From: Tychonema litorale BBK16
Lineage (GTDB): Bacteria > Cyanobacteriota > Cyanobacteriia > Cyanobacteriales > Microcoleaceae
Assembly (NCBI RefSeq): GCF_021648855.1
Contig: NZ_JAKJHX010000028.1
Span: forward strand, 5,579-50,571
Reading direction: 5' to 3'
Length of the DNA stretch: 44,993 nucleotides
The notes beneath the pieces were generated by a model, which saw only the letters and a list, made by a program, of their open reading frames with translations, was not told where the DNA came from and did no database searches. A program made the translations under genes and the position numbers. Shown here piece by piece: positions 32,987-40,343 of the stretch. Each line of letters starts with the position of its first letter. Positions within the stretch are counted from its first letter, which is position 1.

Positions 32987-34847
32987 TTTTGTCAAACTTA
33001 CTATCCTGTAAAGAATTGCCAATCCCCTGAATGATTCCCCGCCCTACCAAACCAATTCCCCGTCCAATTACCTCAGTCAAAATGTAAACAATACCAGCAC
33101 CCAACAGCAAAATAACTGCCCTCACTCTAGGTGAAATTGCATCCCTAGCTTCCAGTCCCAAAGTTAATGCCAACTGCCACCCAGAAAGCTGTGCTAATTC
33201 CAGATTTCTGGGGGCATAAATAAAAATTCTGTGAATTCCATAATCCGTCAATACAAACAGCCAAAACCTACTTTCAAAAATAGCTTTTGGTTCCACAAAA
33301 TAGCTTCCCCAACGATATTTCCAGGACAAGTTATTCCTAAACCGCTCAATTTCTCGTGTCGATATCAACTTCCCATCATAAAAATCTTGTTTGATTTCCT
33401 CAACATTCGCAAAATTGTTGAGCAGAGGCTGCACTACTCCGCTAGCCACTTGAATTACTAAATTGTGTAACAAAGATTCAGCCCGCTGCATTGCTTGCGG
33501 GCTACCAGCCAGACAAGAAATGTTATCAACTATGAGGGGAGTTTTAAATAGAAAATGTGTAAATAAATCAACGACCATGGGAATTTTGTCAAGTATTTCT
33601 ACTCTAACTGAATCTGTATCTTCCAGCAGCACTGGGACAACTTCTATGCTGTTTAGAGCAAATTTAAAGGCAGAAGTTTTGGCGGGATTTTTAGAGGGTT
33701 TTAAATCTGCTTGAATGCGATCTAAACTCTGATTGTCACTGATTTGCAGTGTGTAGTATCTGCCAAAGAAATCTATAATTGTTTGTTCCCACAAATCCCG
33801 CAGAATAGTAGGTATTTTTTCTGGTAGTTGAGTTGGTTGCACTTGCCCCAAGCGTAACTCTTCTAGCAATTCCTCTAACTTCCGCAGGATCGAGGTAATC
33901 AATTCGAGCTTTTTGGTCGATCGCAAAATATCGATTTCCAAGGGCACGCCAGTTAAATTCACCAAATTCAATTGCAATTTAGCCCTGAGCGAGTCAAACA
34001 AACTCCGTTGCCAATCACTTGCAATCACTAAAGATTCTGTATTCTCAACTACCAATTCAGAATTAATTAATCCGGTCTTCCTTCTTCCTTCTTTCCCCCC
34101 CTTGGGGACTTGAGGTAATAACTGACTAACAATCCAGCGAGCGGCCAGCAATTCTCGGCGGTTTCCGTTGAGGATGATCCCATCTAAAATAGATGAAAAA
34201 TCTTTTTTCCCTGTCGCTATAGTATCTTGCAACTCAACTTTTATAATTGCTAAGTTTTCGTCAATTTGCCGCAATCCAGACGAGCAAATATCAGTCAATA
34301 ATTTTTGGTGTATCGGTGTAGAAACAGGTTGAAAATCTGGACTTTTATCTCCATCAGCTACGGAGTTTTCTTCTGTTTGAACTGTGGCTAAATCGTGTTC
34401 ATTTTCTGAGGTAAAAGCCGTATTTTCTGGCCAATAAGTTTGACCAGATGCTACTAAGTCAATAGCTGCCATTGTCAGGCTAATATCTCTACCTTTAGGA
34501 CAATAGCCATTGATGCGAGCTTTCTGTAAGGTCGATCGCGATTCCGGTGTTAGTGGCCCGCCTAGGAGTAAAACTGGTAGGTTTGGGTAGAGAGTTTTGA
34601 GCTGTTGGCAAAATGCTAGTCCTGACATTTCGCCCGATCGCACATTATGTGTATCAAAATCAAAAACCACCAAATCTGCTGGTTTTCCCTCTCCATTCGC
34701 CGATCGCACTTTTAGAACTTGCAAAGCTTCCGTGACAGTTGAAACATCGGCAAAAATTTGCAAATCAGGATAATCCTGGCAAGCAATTCGCAGGCCCAGG
34801 CGGAAAATCGGGTCATTACCGATCGACAACAGTTGGAAGTTTGTCAT
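32979..34847 (-). CDS. Ycf55/DUF3685 protein with receiver-like N-terminus
   Basis: The 622-residue protein starts with a response-regulator receiver-like domain (1-130: LSIGNDPIFRLGLRIACQDY, DLVVFDFDTHN with the phospho-acceptor-like Asp, VLLLGGPLTPES). The rest is the long DUF3685 (Ycf55-like) region, known from cyanobacteria and red-algal plastids, with unknown function. A hydrophobic segment near the C-terminus (about 582-605, RAVILLLGAGIVYILTEVIG) suggests membrane association. It is the last sizeable gene before ffs. Confidence 0.85.
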   Translation of the reverse strand: MTNFQLLSIGNDPIFRLGLRIACQDYPDLQIFADVSTVTEALQVLKVRSANGEGKPADLVVFDFDTHNVRSGEMSGLAFCQQLKTLYPNLPVLLLGGPLTPESRSTLQKARINGYCPKGRDISLTMAAIDLVASGQTYWPENTAFTSENEHDLATVQTEENSVADGDKSPDFQPVSTPIHQKLLTDICSSGLRQIDENLAIIKVELQDTIATGKKDFSSILDGIILNGNRRELLAARWIVSQLLPQVPKGGKEGRRKTGLINSELVVENTESLVIASDWQRSLFDSLRAKLQLNLVNLTGVPLEIDILRSTKKLELITSILRKLEELLEELRLGQVQPTQLPEKIPTILRDLWEQTIIDFFGRYYTLQISDNQSLDRIQADLKPSKNPAKTSAFKFALNSIEVVPVLLEDTDSVRVEILDKIPMVVDLFTHFLFKTPLIVDNISCLAGSPQAMQRAESLLHNLVIQVASGVVQPLLNNFANVEEIKQDFYDGKLISTREIERFRNNLSWKYRWGSYFVEPKAIFESRFWLFVLTDYGIHRIFIYAPRNLELAQLSGWQLALTLGLEARDAISPRVRAVILLLGAGIVYILTEVIGRGIGLVGRGIIQGIGNSLQDSKFDKNG

Positions 34848-34908
34848 AGCCAGAATTTGAACCGTTTCCCTGAAACTGATCGCTCAGTGCTAACGGCAAA
34901 AACCATAA

Positions 34909-37128
34909 TTACTCTGGAATTAAATTAGCATCTGGAGGCCCTGCCGATTCAGGAATCGGAGGTGGAGCCGCCGGAGCTGGAGCTGGAGCTGGGGCGGGTT
35001 CAGGAGCTGGAGCCGGAGCTTCTTGTCGGGCTGGGGGATAGTAAGGCTCCGCTTGTCGAGCTGGGGGATAGTAAGGCTCCGCTTGTCGGGCTGGGGGATA
35101 GTAAGGCTCCGCTTGTCGAGCTGGCGGATTATAAGGCTCAGGCTCACGGGCCGGTGCCTCTTGTCGAGCTGGTGGATAGTAAGGTTCTGGAGCCGGAGCT
35201 GGTTCGGCGGGAGGGGCGTACTCTTCCTGTCGCGGAGCTGGGGCGTACTCTTCCTGTCGCGGAGCTGGGGCGTACTGCTCAACAGAAGCTGGCTCGGCTT
35301 GGCGATCGGGTTCCGGTCGTAAGGGTGCTGTTTTGGCGCTAAGTTCGGCACTCCAGCGCCCGATCGCACTTGCAGCCTCTGAATGCAGCGATCTACCGTA
35401 GCTGACTTGGGAAGCCATATTGATGGCGGCTCCTAGACGGCCTTGAGATGCCAATTCAGCAGCTTGATCGAGAATTGGTCGATCTTGAGCCACTTGCAGT
35501 TCGCTTACCCACTCATAGACATTATCCTGAGCTTTTGCGTACAAACTCCTACCGCTCTTAATTTTTGAAGCTTTATCAATAGCCTCGCTGAGTTTTCCCT
35601 GCTTCGCCAGGGCGAGCGCTCCGTCCAAAAACGGCTGATCTTCTACAATTTCGATGCTTTTCGTCCAGCTAGCCAGGAGAGTTTGAGCTTCTAGCCTGCG
35701 GGGGCGGTTTTGAGCGATCAGAGTTACCTGAGCGATCGCACCCTTGAGTCCTTCAACCGTTCCCGGCTCAGCCAACTGCTTAGCCAGCATCACAAAAGAC
35801 TTATCTTCTATCCGCTGAATTTCCTTGCGCCAAGAAGCCACCAAAGTTTGAGCGTGAACCCTTCGCGGCTGAGACTTGCCGATAGTTTGAGCTTGCTCTA
35901 TAGCCATGGAAAAGGCTCCAGGTAGACCAATACTAGCGATCGAGTTCGCCACTTGCAGTCGCACCAAATCTTGAAACTGCACTTCCAAATTGTCTATTTG
36001 AGCTTGAGCCTTCTGGTATAGAGGACGGCCAGGAGCAATTTGACTAGCAGCGCCCTGCCCTTCTAGCAAGCTAAAAATGTGTTCCCCTAGGGGTGTAGTA
36101 ATCGACTGATTCCAAGTCACCGCAAGAGCTCTACCCAACTGCATCAAATCTTGAGCTTCCGCAAACAGTGGCGAATCCTGTGGAACCACAGAAGCTGCCG
36201 CGATCGCCCCAGGCAAGTCTTTCGCCTGCAACTGTTTATCCGCCATTACCAGTAAAATCTTGCTCCAGCCTGCGATTTCCTCTTCTGCTTTCGCCCGCGC
36301 AAAAAGTTTCGAGTCTATTTTGCGAGCCAAGACGATCGCCTCTGCAAACTTCTGCGGAGTTTCATCTTTCGCCAACTCCCTCGCCTCTTCCAAGCGTTGC
36401 CAGCCATTTCTTTCCACAGCTATCTGCTGGACTAGCTCGTTGTAGCGCTTCTGACTCCAGAAAATATTGTCCAATTTAAACAAAGCTTGAGCATAATCCC
36501 AGGCTTTTTTTAAATCGTCAGCCTTCAAAGCTGCTTGAGCCGTATCGTAGAGCTTTTGGCCCTCCTGCCAATTTTTTTCCCAAGCGCCAACAGCATCTTC
36601 CACCTCCGCATAAGACGGACTGGTTTTAGGAATTTTGGCCACAATGTCCATAGCCCCTTTCAAGTCACCCGCCTCAATTTTTGCTTTGGCAAATCCCAAA
36701 ATTGCCTTCGACCATTCCCCTATCAAACTTTGACCCTGAGAGTAGATTGGGTGTTCTTTTGGCCAAGCTTGTACAAGTAGGATCGCCGATTCTAGCTGTT
36801 CTAATTTGCCCGACTTAGCTGCTTGCTGAGCGCAATAAAGTCGCTCCCCGTCCGCCGCTAGTGGCGAAAGTTGCTGGCAATTGGGGGGCGGTGGCATCGT
36901 CAGCAACCACAGAAATGCTGCCACACCGGTTACTCCAAAACCCACTAGGACAGTCAACCAGATGAGCTGCCACTGCCAAAAATTTCTTTTGCCTTCAACT
37001 AAGGGTTGCACCATTGTTTCAGAACTATAATCACCTGTAACCGTCTCTGCACTTAACTTTGGTGTCGGTTCGGAGGATTGGTTGTATTTGGGTGGTCTTG
37101 AGAATTGGTCAGATTGTCGTCTCGCCAT
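34909..37128 (-). CDS. Single-pass membrane protein with helical repeats and Pro-rich tail
   Basis: The 739-residue protein has a cytoplasmic N-terminus, one membrane segment (about 54-77, LIWLTVLVGFGVTGVAAFLW), and about 480 residues of degenerate TPR-like repeats. Each repeat is 40-70 residues with a W-x-K/E-type end (IGEWSKAI, VGAWEKNW, IAGWSKIL, VASWRKEI, LASWTKSI). A Pro/Glu/Tyr-rich tail (about 600-739) holds the decapeptide repeats EPYYPPARQA. It is a cyanobacterial protein of unknown role; the layout suggests a periplasmic scaffold whose tail may contact peptidoglycan or the envelope. Confidence 0.75.
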   Translation of the reverse strand: MARRQSDQFSRPPKYNQSSEPTPKLSAETVTGDYSSETMVQPLVEGKRNFWQWQLIWLTVLVGFGVTGVAAFLWLLTMPPPPNCQQLSPLAADGERLYCAQQAAKSGKLEQLESAILLVQAWPKEHPIYSQGQSLIGEWSKAILGFAKAKIEAGDLKGAMDIVAKIPKTSPSYAEVEDAVGAWEKNWQEGQKLYDTAQAALKADDLKKAWDYAQALFKLDNIFWSQKRYNELVQQIAVERNGWQRLEEARELAKDETPQKFAEAIVLARKIDSKLFARAKAEEEIAGWSKILLVMADKQLQAKDLPGAIAAASVVPQDSPLFAEAQDLMQLGRALAVTWNQSITTPLGEHIFSLLEGQGAASQIAPGRPLYQKAQAQIDNLEVQFQDLVRLQVANSIASIGLPGAFSMAIEQAQTIGKSQPRRVHAQTLVASWRKEIQRIEDKSFVMLAKQLAEPGTVEGLKGAIAQVTLIAQNRPRRLEAQTLLASWTKSIEIVEDQPFLDGALALAKQGKLSEAIDKASKIKSGRSLYAKAQDNVYEWVSELQVAQDRPILDQAAELASQGRLGAAINMASQVSYGRSLHSEAASAIGRWSAELSAKTAPLRPEPDRQAEPASVEQYAPAPRQEEYAPAPRQEEYAPPAEPAPAPEPYYPPARQEAPAREPEPYNPPARQAEPYYPPARQAEPYYPPARQAEPYYPPARQEAPAPAPEPAPAPAPAPAAPPPIPESAGPPDANLIPE
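35021..35140. repeat. Tandem 30-bp coding repeats
   Basis: Four units of 30 bases (the last degenerate) begin at 35021, 35051, 35081 and 35111. They encode EPYYPPARQA on the minus strand. Their near identity at DNA level suggests recent slippage or unequal recombination. Confidence 0.85.
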
Positions 37129-37187
37129 TACTTCAGCCTTTCCTGTAATGCGCTTTTGTGTCTGGTACTAAATCAAACGCAGGTAAA

Positions 37188-37280
37188 TTATACAGCATTA
37201 GAAGATGGATACCAGCCGTCAATAAAGACTACTTGCTTACCTTTCTTTTTGGCAACCCATTCGAGAATTCTGAGCAACTC
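37188..37280 (-). pseudogene. Probable TnpB transposon-protein remnant
   Basis: Directly after the furC stop, the same minus frame reads ELLRILEWVAKKKGKQVVFI, then DGWYPSSNAV and a stop. It resembles the TnpB segment in which a helix and 'K-x-V-x-x-I-D-R-(W/Y)-F-P-S-S-K' precede the zinc ribbon. The match is over ~25 residues only. If correct, an IS605-type element once lay here and decayed. Confidence 0.4.
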
Positions 37281-37724
37281 TTATGCCATCGAACCTTCTG
37301 TGGTTGATTCCGGCGATTTGTAGCCGTAGAAATCGATGCGGTAATCTACGATCCGAACTCCCGTTTGCTGTTCGATTTGTGCAATCAAGTCTTTGGGCAA
37401 TTCCACATGAATATCGAGAATCTGAGCCGTATCCAGACAGTTGACGTGAGAGTGAGAATCGCTGACATTCCCGTATAAGCGTCCCTCCGATCGCTCTAAG
37501 CACTCAATAATCCCTTCCCTCGAAAGAGCTTCCAGATTTTGGTATACAGAGGTGTGACCGATCGAGTGGTCTTGTCGATTCAGGCGATCGTAAATTTCCC
37601 TTGCTGAGAGGTGTTCTTGCGCCTGCCACAGGAGTTCGAGAATAAATCGACGCTGGCGGCTCAAGCGCATTCCCATCGCCTGACAGCGATCTAAAGCATC
37701 TTCTAATGAACGAATTGGTTTCAC
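37281..37724 (-). CDS. furC: Fur-family regulator, FurC/PerR type
   Basis: The 147-residue protein has the Fur winged helix (about 15-85: LSRQRRFILELLWQAQEHLS, then HTSVYQNLEALSREGIIECL) and a dimerisation/metal domain with DSHSHVNCLDTAQILDIHVEL. The CxxC zinc-binding pairs of many Fur proteins are absent; only one Cys is in that region. The start KPIRSLEDALDRCQ and the C-terminal FYGYKSPE match cyanobacterial FurC, the PerR-like peroxide sensor. The metal ligands are inferred from H and D residues in that block. A G-rich tandem repeat lies upstream and a transposon remnant directly downstream. Confidence 0.82.
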   Translation of the reverse strand: MKPIRSLEDALDRCQAMGMRLSRQRRFILELLWQAQEHLSAREIYDRLNRQDHSIGHTSVYQNLEALSREGIIECLERSEGRLYGNVSDSHSHVNCLDTAQILDIHVELPKDLIAQIEQQTGVRIVDYRIDFYGYKSPESTTEGSMA

Positions 37725-37822
37725 AGCTACCGCCTATCTTTAGCCTGCTCGATTTTTAACTCTCGTACAACATTGCACGCGCGCCCTTTCACTAATTCTA
37801 ACGCAGGGTTGCCCAAAGGTAT

Positions 37823-37890
37823 AGGGGAGATGGGGGAGATGGGGGAGATGGGGGAGATGGGGGAGATGGGGAGAGAGGGAGATGGGGAGA
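37823..37890 (+). repeat. Tandem 9-bp purine repeat, possible G-quadruplex
   Basis: GGGGAGATG units are repeated five or more times, giving seven runs of four or five G separated by AGAT on the plus strand. The 286-base gap between the HPt gene and furC holds this repeat, a C/T-rich run (about 37915-37975) and no gene. Confidence 0.85.
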
Positions 37891-38010
37891 TAAATTTCCG
37901 AAGCTCTTCGGTCATCTCTCCGACTCTCTTTCTCCCCCCTACCTCTGTCACACTCTCCCTCTCTCCTCCCCTCATTTGAGTTTTTTCATGAAAATCAAAC
38001 CGCCCTTGCC

Positions 38011-38985
38011 CTAGGGAGAAAATTTGATAGCGTGAATCAGTAACTTAGCTATTTCCGAGAGTTGCTTTTTGTTAAAAGTTTTCAGCAAAAGCTTAACTAA
38101 TGCCTTCGGTTCCGAGGGAAGTGCGACTGGCTTCGATGCTGCTGGGGCTGTTGCTGGGGCTGTTGCTGGAACACTTTTCGCCGCTTGTGCTGCAGAAGCC
38201 AAAAGCAGTAAATTCTTACTAGGAGCGATCGCCTTGACTTTCCCCCCTTGCACCAAATCCCCAGCATCCTTGAGTTCTTTGATAATTAGTGGAGCTAACA
38301 CTTTATAAGAATTTTTCGGATTCGCGATCGCCACCCTAGCAGTTTTGATTAAACTTTGCCAAGTCTCGACCCCAGTTCCCAACTTATAGAGACGAACGCA
38401 CAAATCAGACAACTGTTGGCGAGTAACAGCCGACTCCTTCCCCTTAAACACCTGCAACATTTCTTTCAGTAGCACCATCACCGAAGCCGCAAAATTTGTC
38501 GTCGTCCCGACTGTTTGAGCAGCCCCAGATGAGCCAGACTTAGCAGCAACACCAGGAACTTTGCCTGAAACCAAGTTATTGAGGTGAGTTTCCAGTTGAG
38601 CAAACGCCGGCATGATTTGCTCTACGAGTTTCTCTCCCTCTTCATTCCTCAAGCCAAAAGGCCCCGACATCCGGTTCACCAAATCCTTAAGCGTGTCAAC
38701 TCCTTTGAGAAACAAAGATTCTGCTGTTTGGTCAACCTGCTTAACTGGCCCATCCTTAAGAATCTTAAAACAATCTTCCAATCTGTGAGCCGTAGTTTTA
38801 ATGCTATCCAAGCCAAGCATAGCCGCCCCTCCTTTGACGGAATGGGCTGCTCGAAACATCTCTTGAAGACTTTCGGGGTCTTTCATGGTGGACTTTAAAT
38901 CCACCAAACCATTTTCCAGAGTATCGAGGTGCTCCTTAGCCTCCTCCATGAATAAACGTAAAATTCGGTCTTGCTGGTCTGACAC
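38011..38985 (-). CDS. HPt-domain (CheA-like phosphotransfer) protein
   Basis: The 324-residue protein starts with an HPt domain (about 5-110). The phospho-accepting histidine is H48 in FRAAHSVKGGAAMLGL, followed by HRLEDCFKILKDG. The remainder has no kinase or receiver motif: a Ser/Gly linker, a helical part and an Ala/Pro-rich stretch (about 265-290) before a conserved end (KALVKLLLKTFNKKQLSEIA). It is likely a relay between a hybrid kinase and a response regulator. No partner kinase is nearby. Confidence 0.85.
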   Translation of the reverse strand: MSDQQDRILRLFMEEAKEHLDTLENGLVDLKSTMKDPESLQEMFRAAHSVKGGAAMLGLDSIKTTAHRLEDCFKILKDGPVKQVDQTAESLFLKGVDTLKDLVNRMSGPFGLRNEEGEKLVEQIMPAFAQLETHLNNLVSGKVPGVAAKSGSSGAAQTVGTTTNFAASVMVLLKEMLQVFKGKESAVTRQQLSDLCVRLYKLGTGVETWQSLIKTARVAIANPKNSYKVLAPLIIKELKDAGDLVQGGKVKAIAPSKNLLLLASAAQAAKSVPATAPATAPAASKPVALPSEPKALVKLLLKTFNKKQLSEIAKLLIHAIKFSP

Positions 38986-39161
38986 AACAGTCCTCCTAAC
39001 AATCTCAGCGCCCTCCAGAAAGCACTCCTAACCAGGGAAGCAAGGCGACTCATGGCAAAAATCGAAATCTCCTATGCAAGACATTCTAGCCCCAACAGCC
39101 AGCACAGTCACAATTTGGAAGAGCGTTAAATCTGAAAGTAGGTTGATTCGGAAGATTTGTT

Positions 39162-39416
39162 CTAGAGTTCTGAGGGACTATCTGGAGCCACTTCTATGCC
39201 CATTTCTGATCGAATCATCTGCTGATCCGTAATCAAGTCGCTCAATTCCTTGACTTCGACGCCGATGTTTTGACAAGCCAGCTTGAGTTCGCGATCAAAT
39301 GTATTAAAGTCACTACCGTAGCCGCAAAGTTGGGCGGCGGTGGCAATGCCTTGTGGGGCGTTGGCTTTGGCGCAGTCGATTAACTCAATGCCTTTCAGGG
39401 GTTGAGAAGATGCCAT
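39162..39416 (-). CDS. Small cyanobacterial protein of unknown function
   Basis: The protein is 84 residues from the ATG at 39414-39416 (MASSQPLKGIELIDCAKANA); an earlier ATG at 39431 adds five residues. The text (GIATAAQLCGYGSDFNTFDR-ELKLACQNIGVEV) suggests a compact helical fold. It has two conserved-looking cysteines. I recall similar short cyanobacterial proteins but no function. Confidence 0.6.
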   Translation of the reverse strand: MASSQPLKGIELIDCAKANAPQGIATAAQLCGYGSDFNTFDRELKLACQNIGVEVKELSDLITDQQMIRSEMGIEVAPDSPSEL

Positions 39417-39590
39417 AGTGTTAAACCGCATATTGAGATTTTTTTATACTGTATCGAGAATGTTGAGGGCGATCGATCTATCCAAAGGCTTGAGAAATCG
39501 GGAATCGGGATTTTAAAGCAGTACGAACTGCCAAAATAGCAGTAGTTTGGATTCCTAAACCTACACCTGCCTAACTTGCTATAAATTCTT

Positions 39591-40274
39591 GTGAGAAATC
39601 AGTCTTTATCTAAGATGCACTGGCTCTGGACAGTCCGGCATCGCCTATTAGTGTCTGTTCTATTGGCTATTGCAGTTGCAGTTTTACTGCCATCCCACTA
39701 TCTCTGGCTAACTCGTGCTCTGTGCATTTGGGACGCTGGGCTGGTCAGCTTCCTGAGTTTGACCTTGGTGCTAATGCTCCAAGCCACTCCAGAAATGATG
39801 CGTCACCACGCACAACAGCTCGACGCCGGCCGCGTGGTGATTCTCAGCTCGATCGTAGCAGCGGCTTGTGCTAGCGTCCTAGCCCTAGTCTTACTGCTGC
39901 ACGATACCAAAGGCTTGTCCTCCAATTTGCTAGTTCTGCACTTGGGGCTGGCGGCCCTGACAATTGTTGGGTCTTGGCTGCTGGTGCATACTATCTTTAC
40001 CATGCACTATGCCCACGGCTACTACCAAAACCCCAGAAAGTCGCATAGCAAATCTGAGCCGGTGAAGGGTTTGGATTTTCCGGGCGACGCAGCACCTGAC
40101 TACACGGATTTTCTCTATTTTTCGTTTGGGATTGGCATGACTTGCCAAGTTGCAGATGTGCAGACGACTTCTCGATCGATGAGGTCTTTAGTTTTGTTGC
40201 ATAGTGTGCTGTCTTTCTTTTTTAACACAGCCATTCTGGCGATGAGTGTCAATATCATTGCAGGATTGAGTTGA
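39591..40274 (+). CDS. DUF1345-type membrane protein
   Basis: The 227-residue protein has about five membrane segments (near 18-34, 45-63, 85-104, 115-137 and 200-223). The loop pattern HYAHGYYQ, then LDFPGDAAPDYTDFLYFSFG-IGMTCQVADVQTT is the DUF1345 hallmark. Function of the family is unknown. The GTG at 39591 is the leftmost start; ATG at 39615 (MHWLWTV) is an alternative. Confidence 0.85.
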   Translation: MRNQSLSKMHWLWTVRHRLLVSVLLAIAVAVLLPSHYLWLTRALCIWDAGLVSFLSLTLVLMLQATPEMMRHHAQQLDAGRVVILSSIVAAACASVLALVLLLHDTKGLSSNLLVLHLGLAALTIVGSWLLVHTIFTMHYAHGYYQNPRKSHSKSEPVKGLDFPGDAAPDYTDFLYFSFGIGMTCQVADVQTTSRSMRSLVLLHSVLSFFFNTAILAMSVNIIAGLS

Positions 40275-40343
40275 GTGCGATCGGGCTTCTGGAAAAAAAA
40301 TAAATTTCCCGTACCCTTTGACTCCTCCATTATTTTATAAATT

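Noticed and set aside
37727..37979. Frames through the G-rich repeat upstream of furC
   Set aside because: They are translations of the 9-bp repeat (SPIS or GEMGEM) and have no gene-like features.
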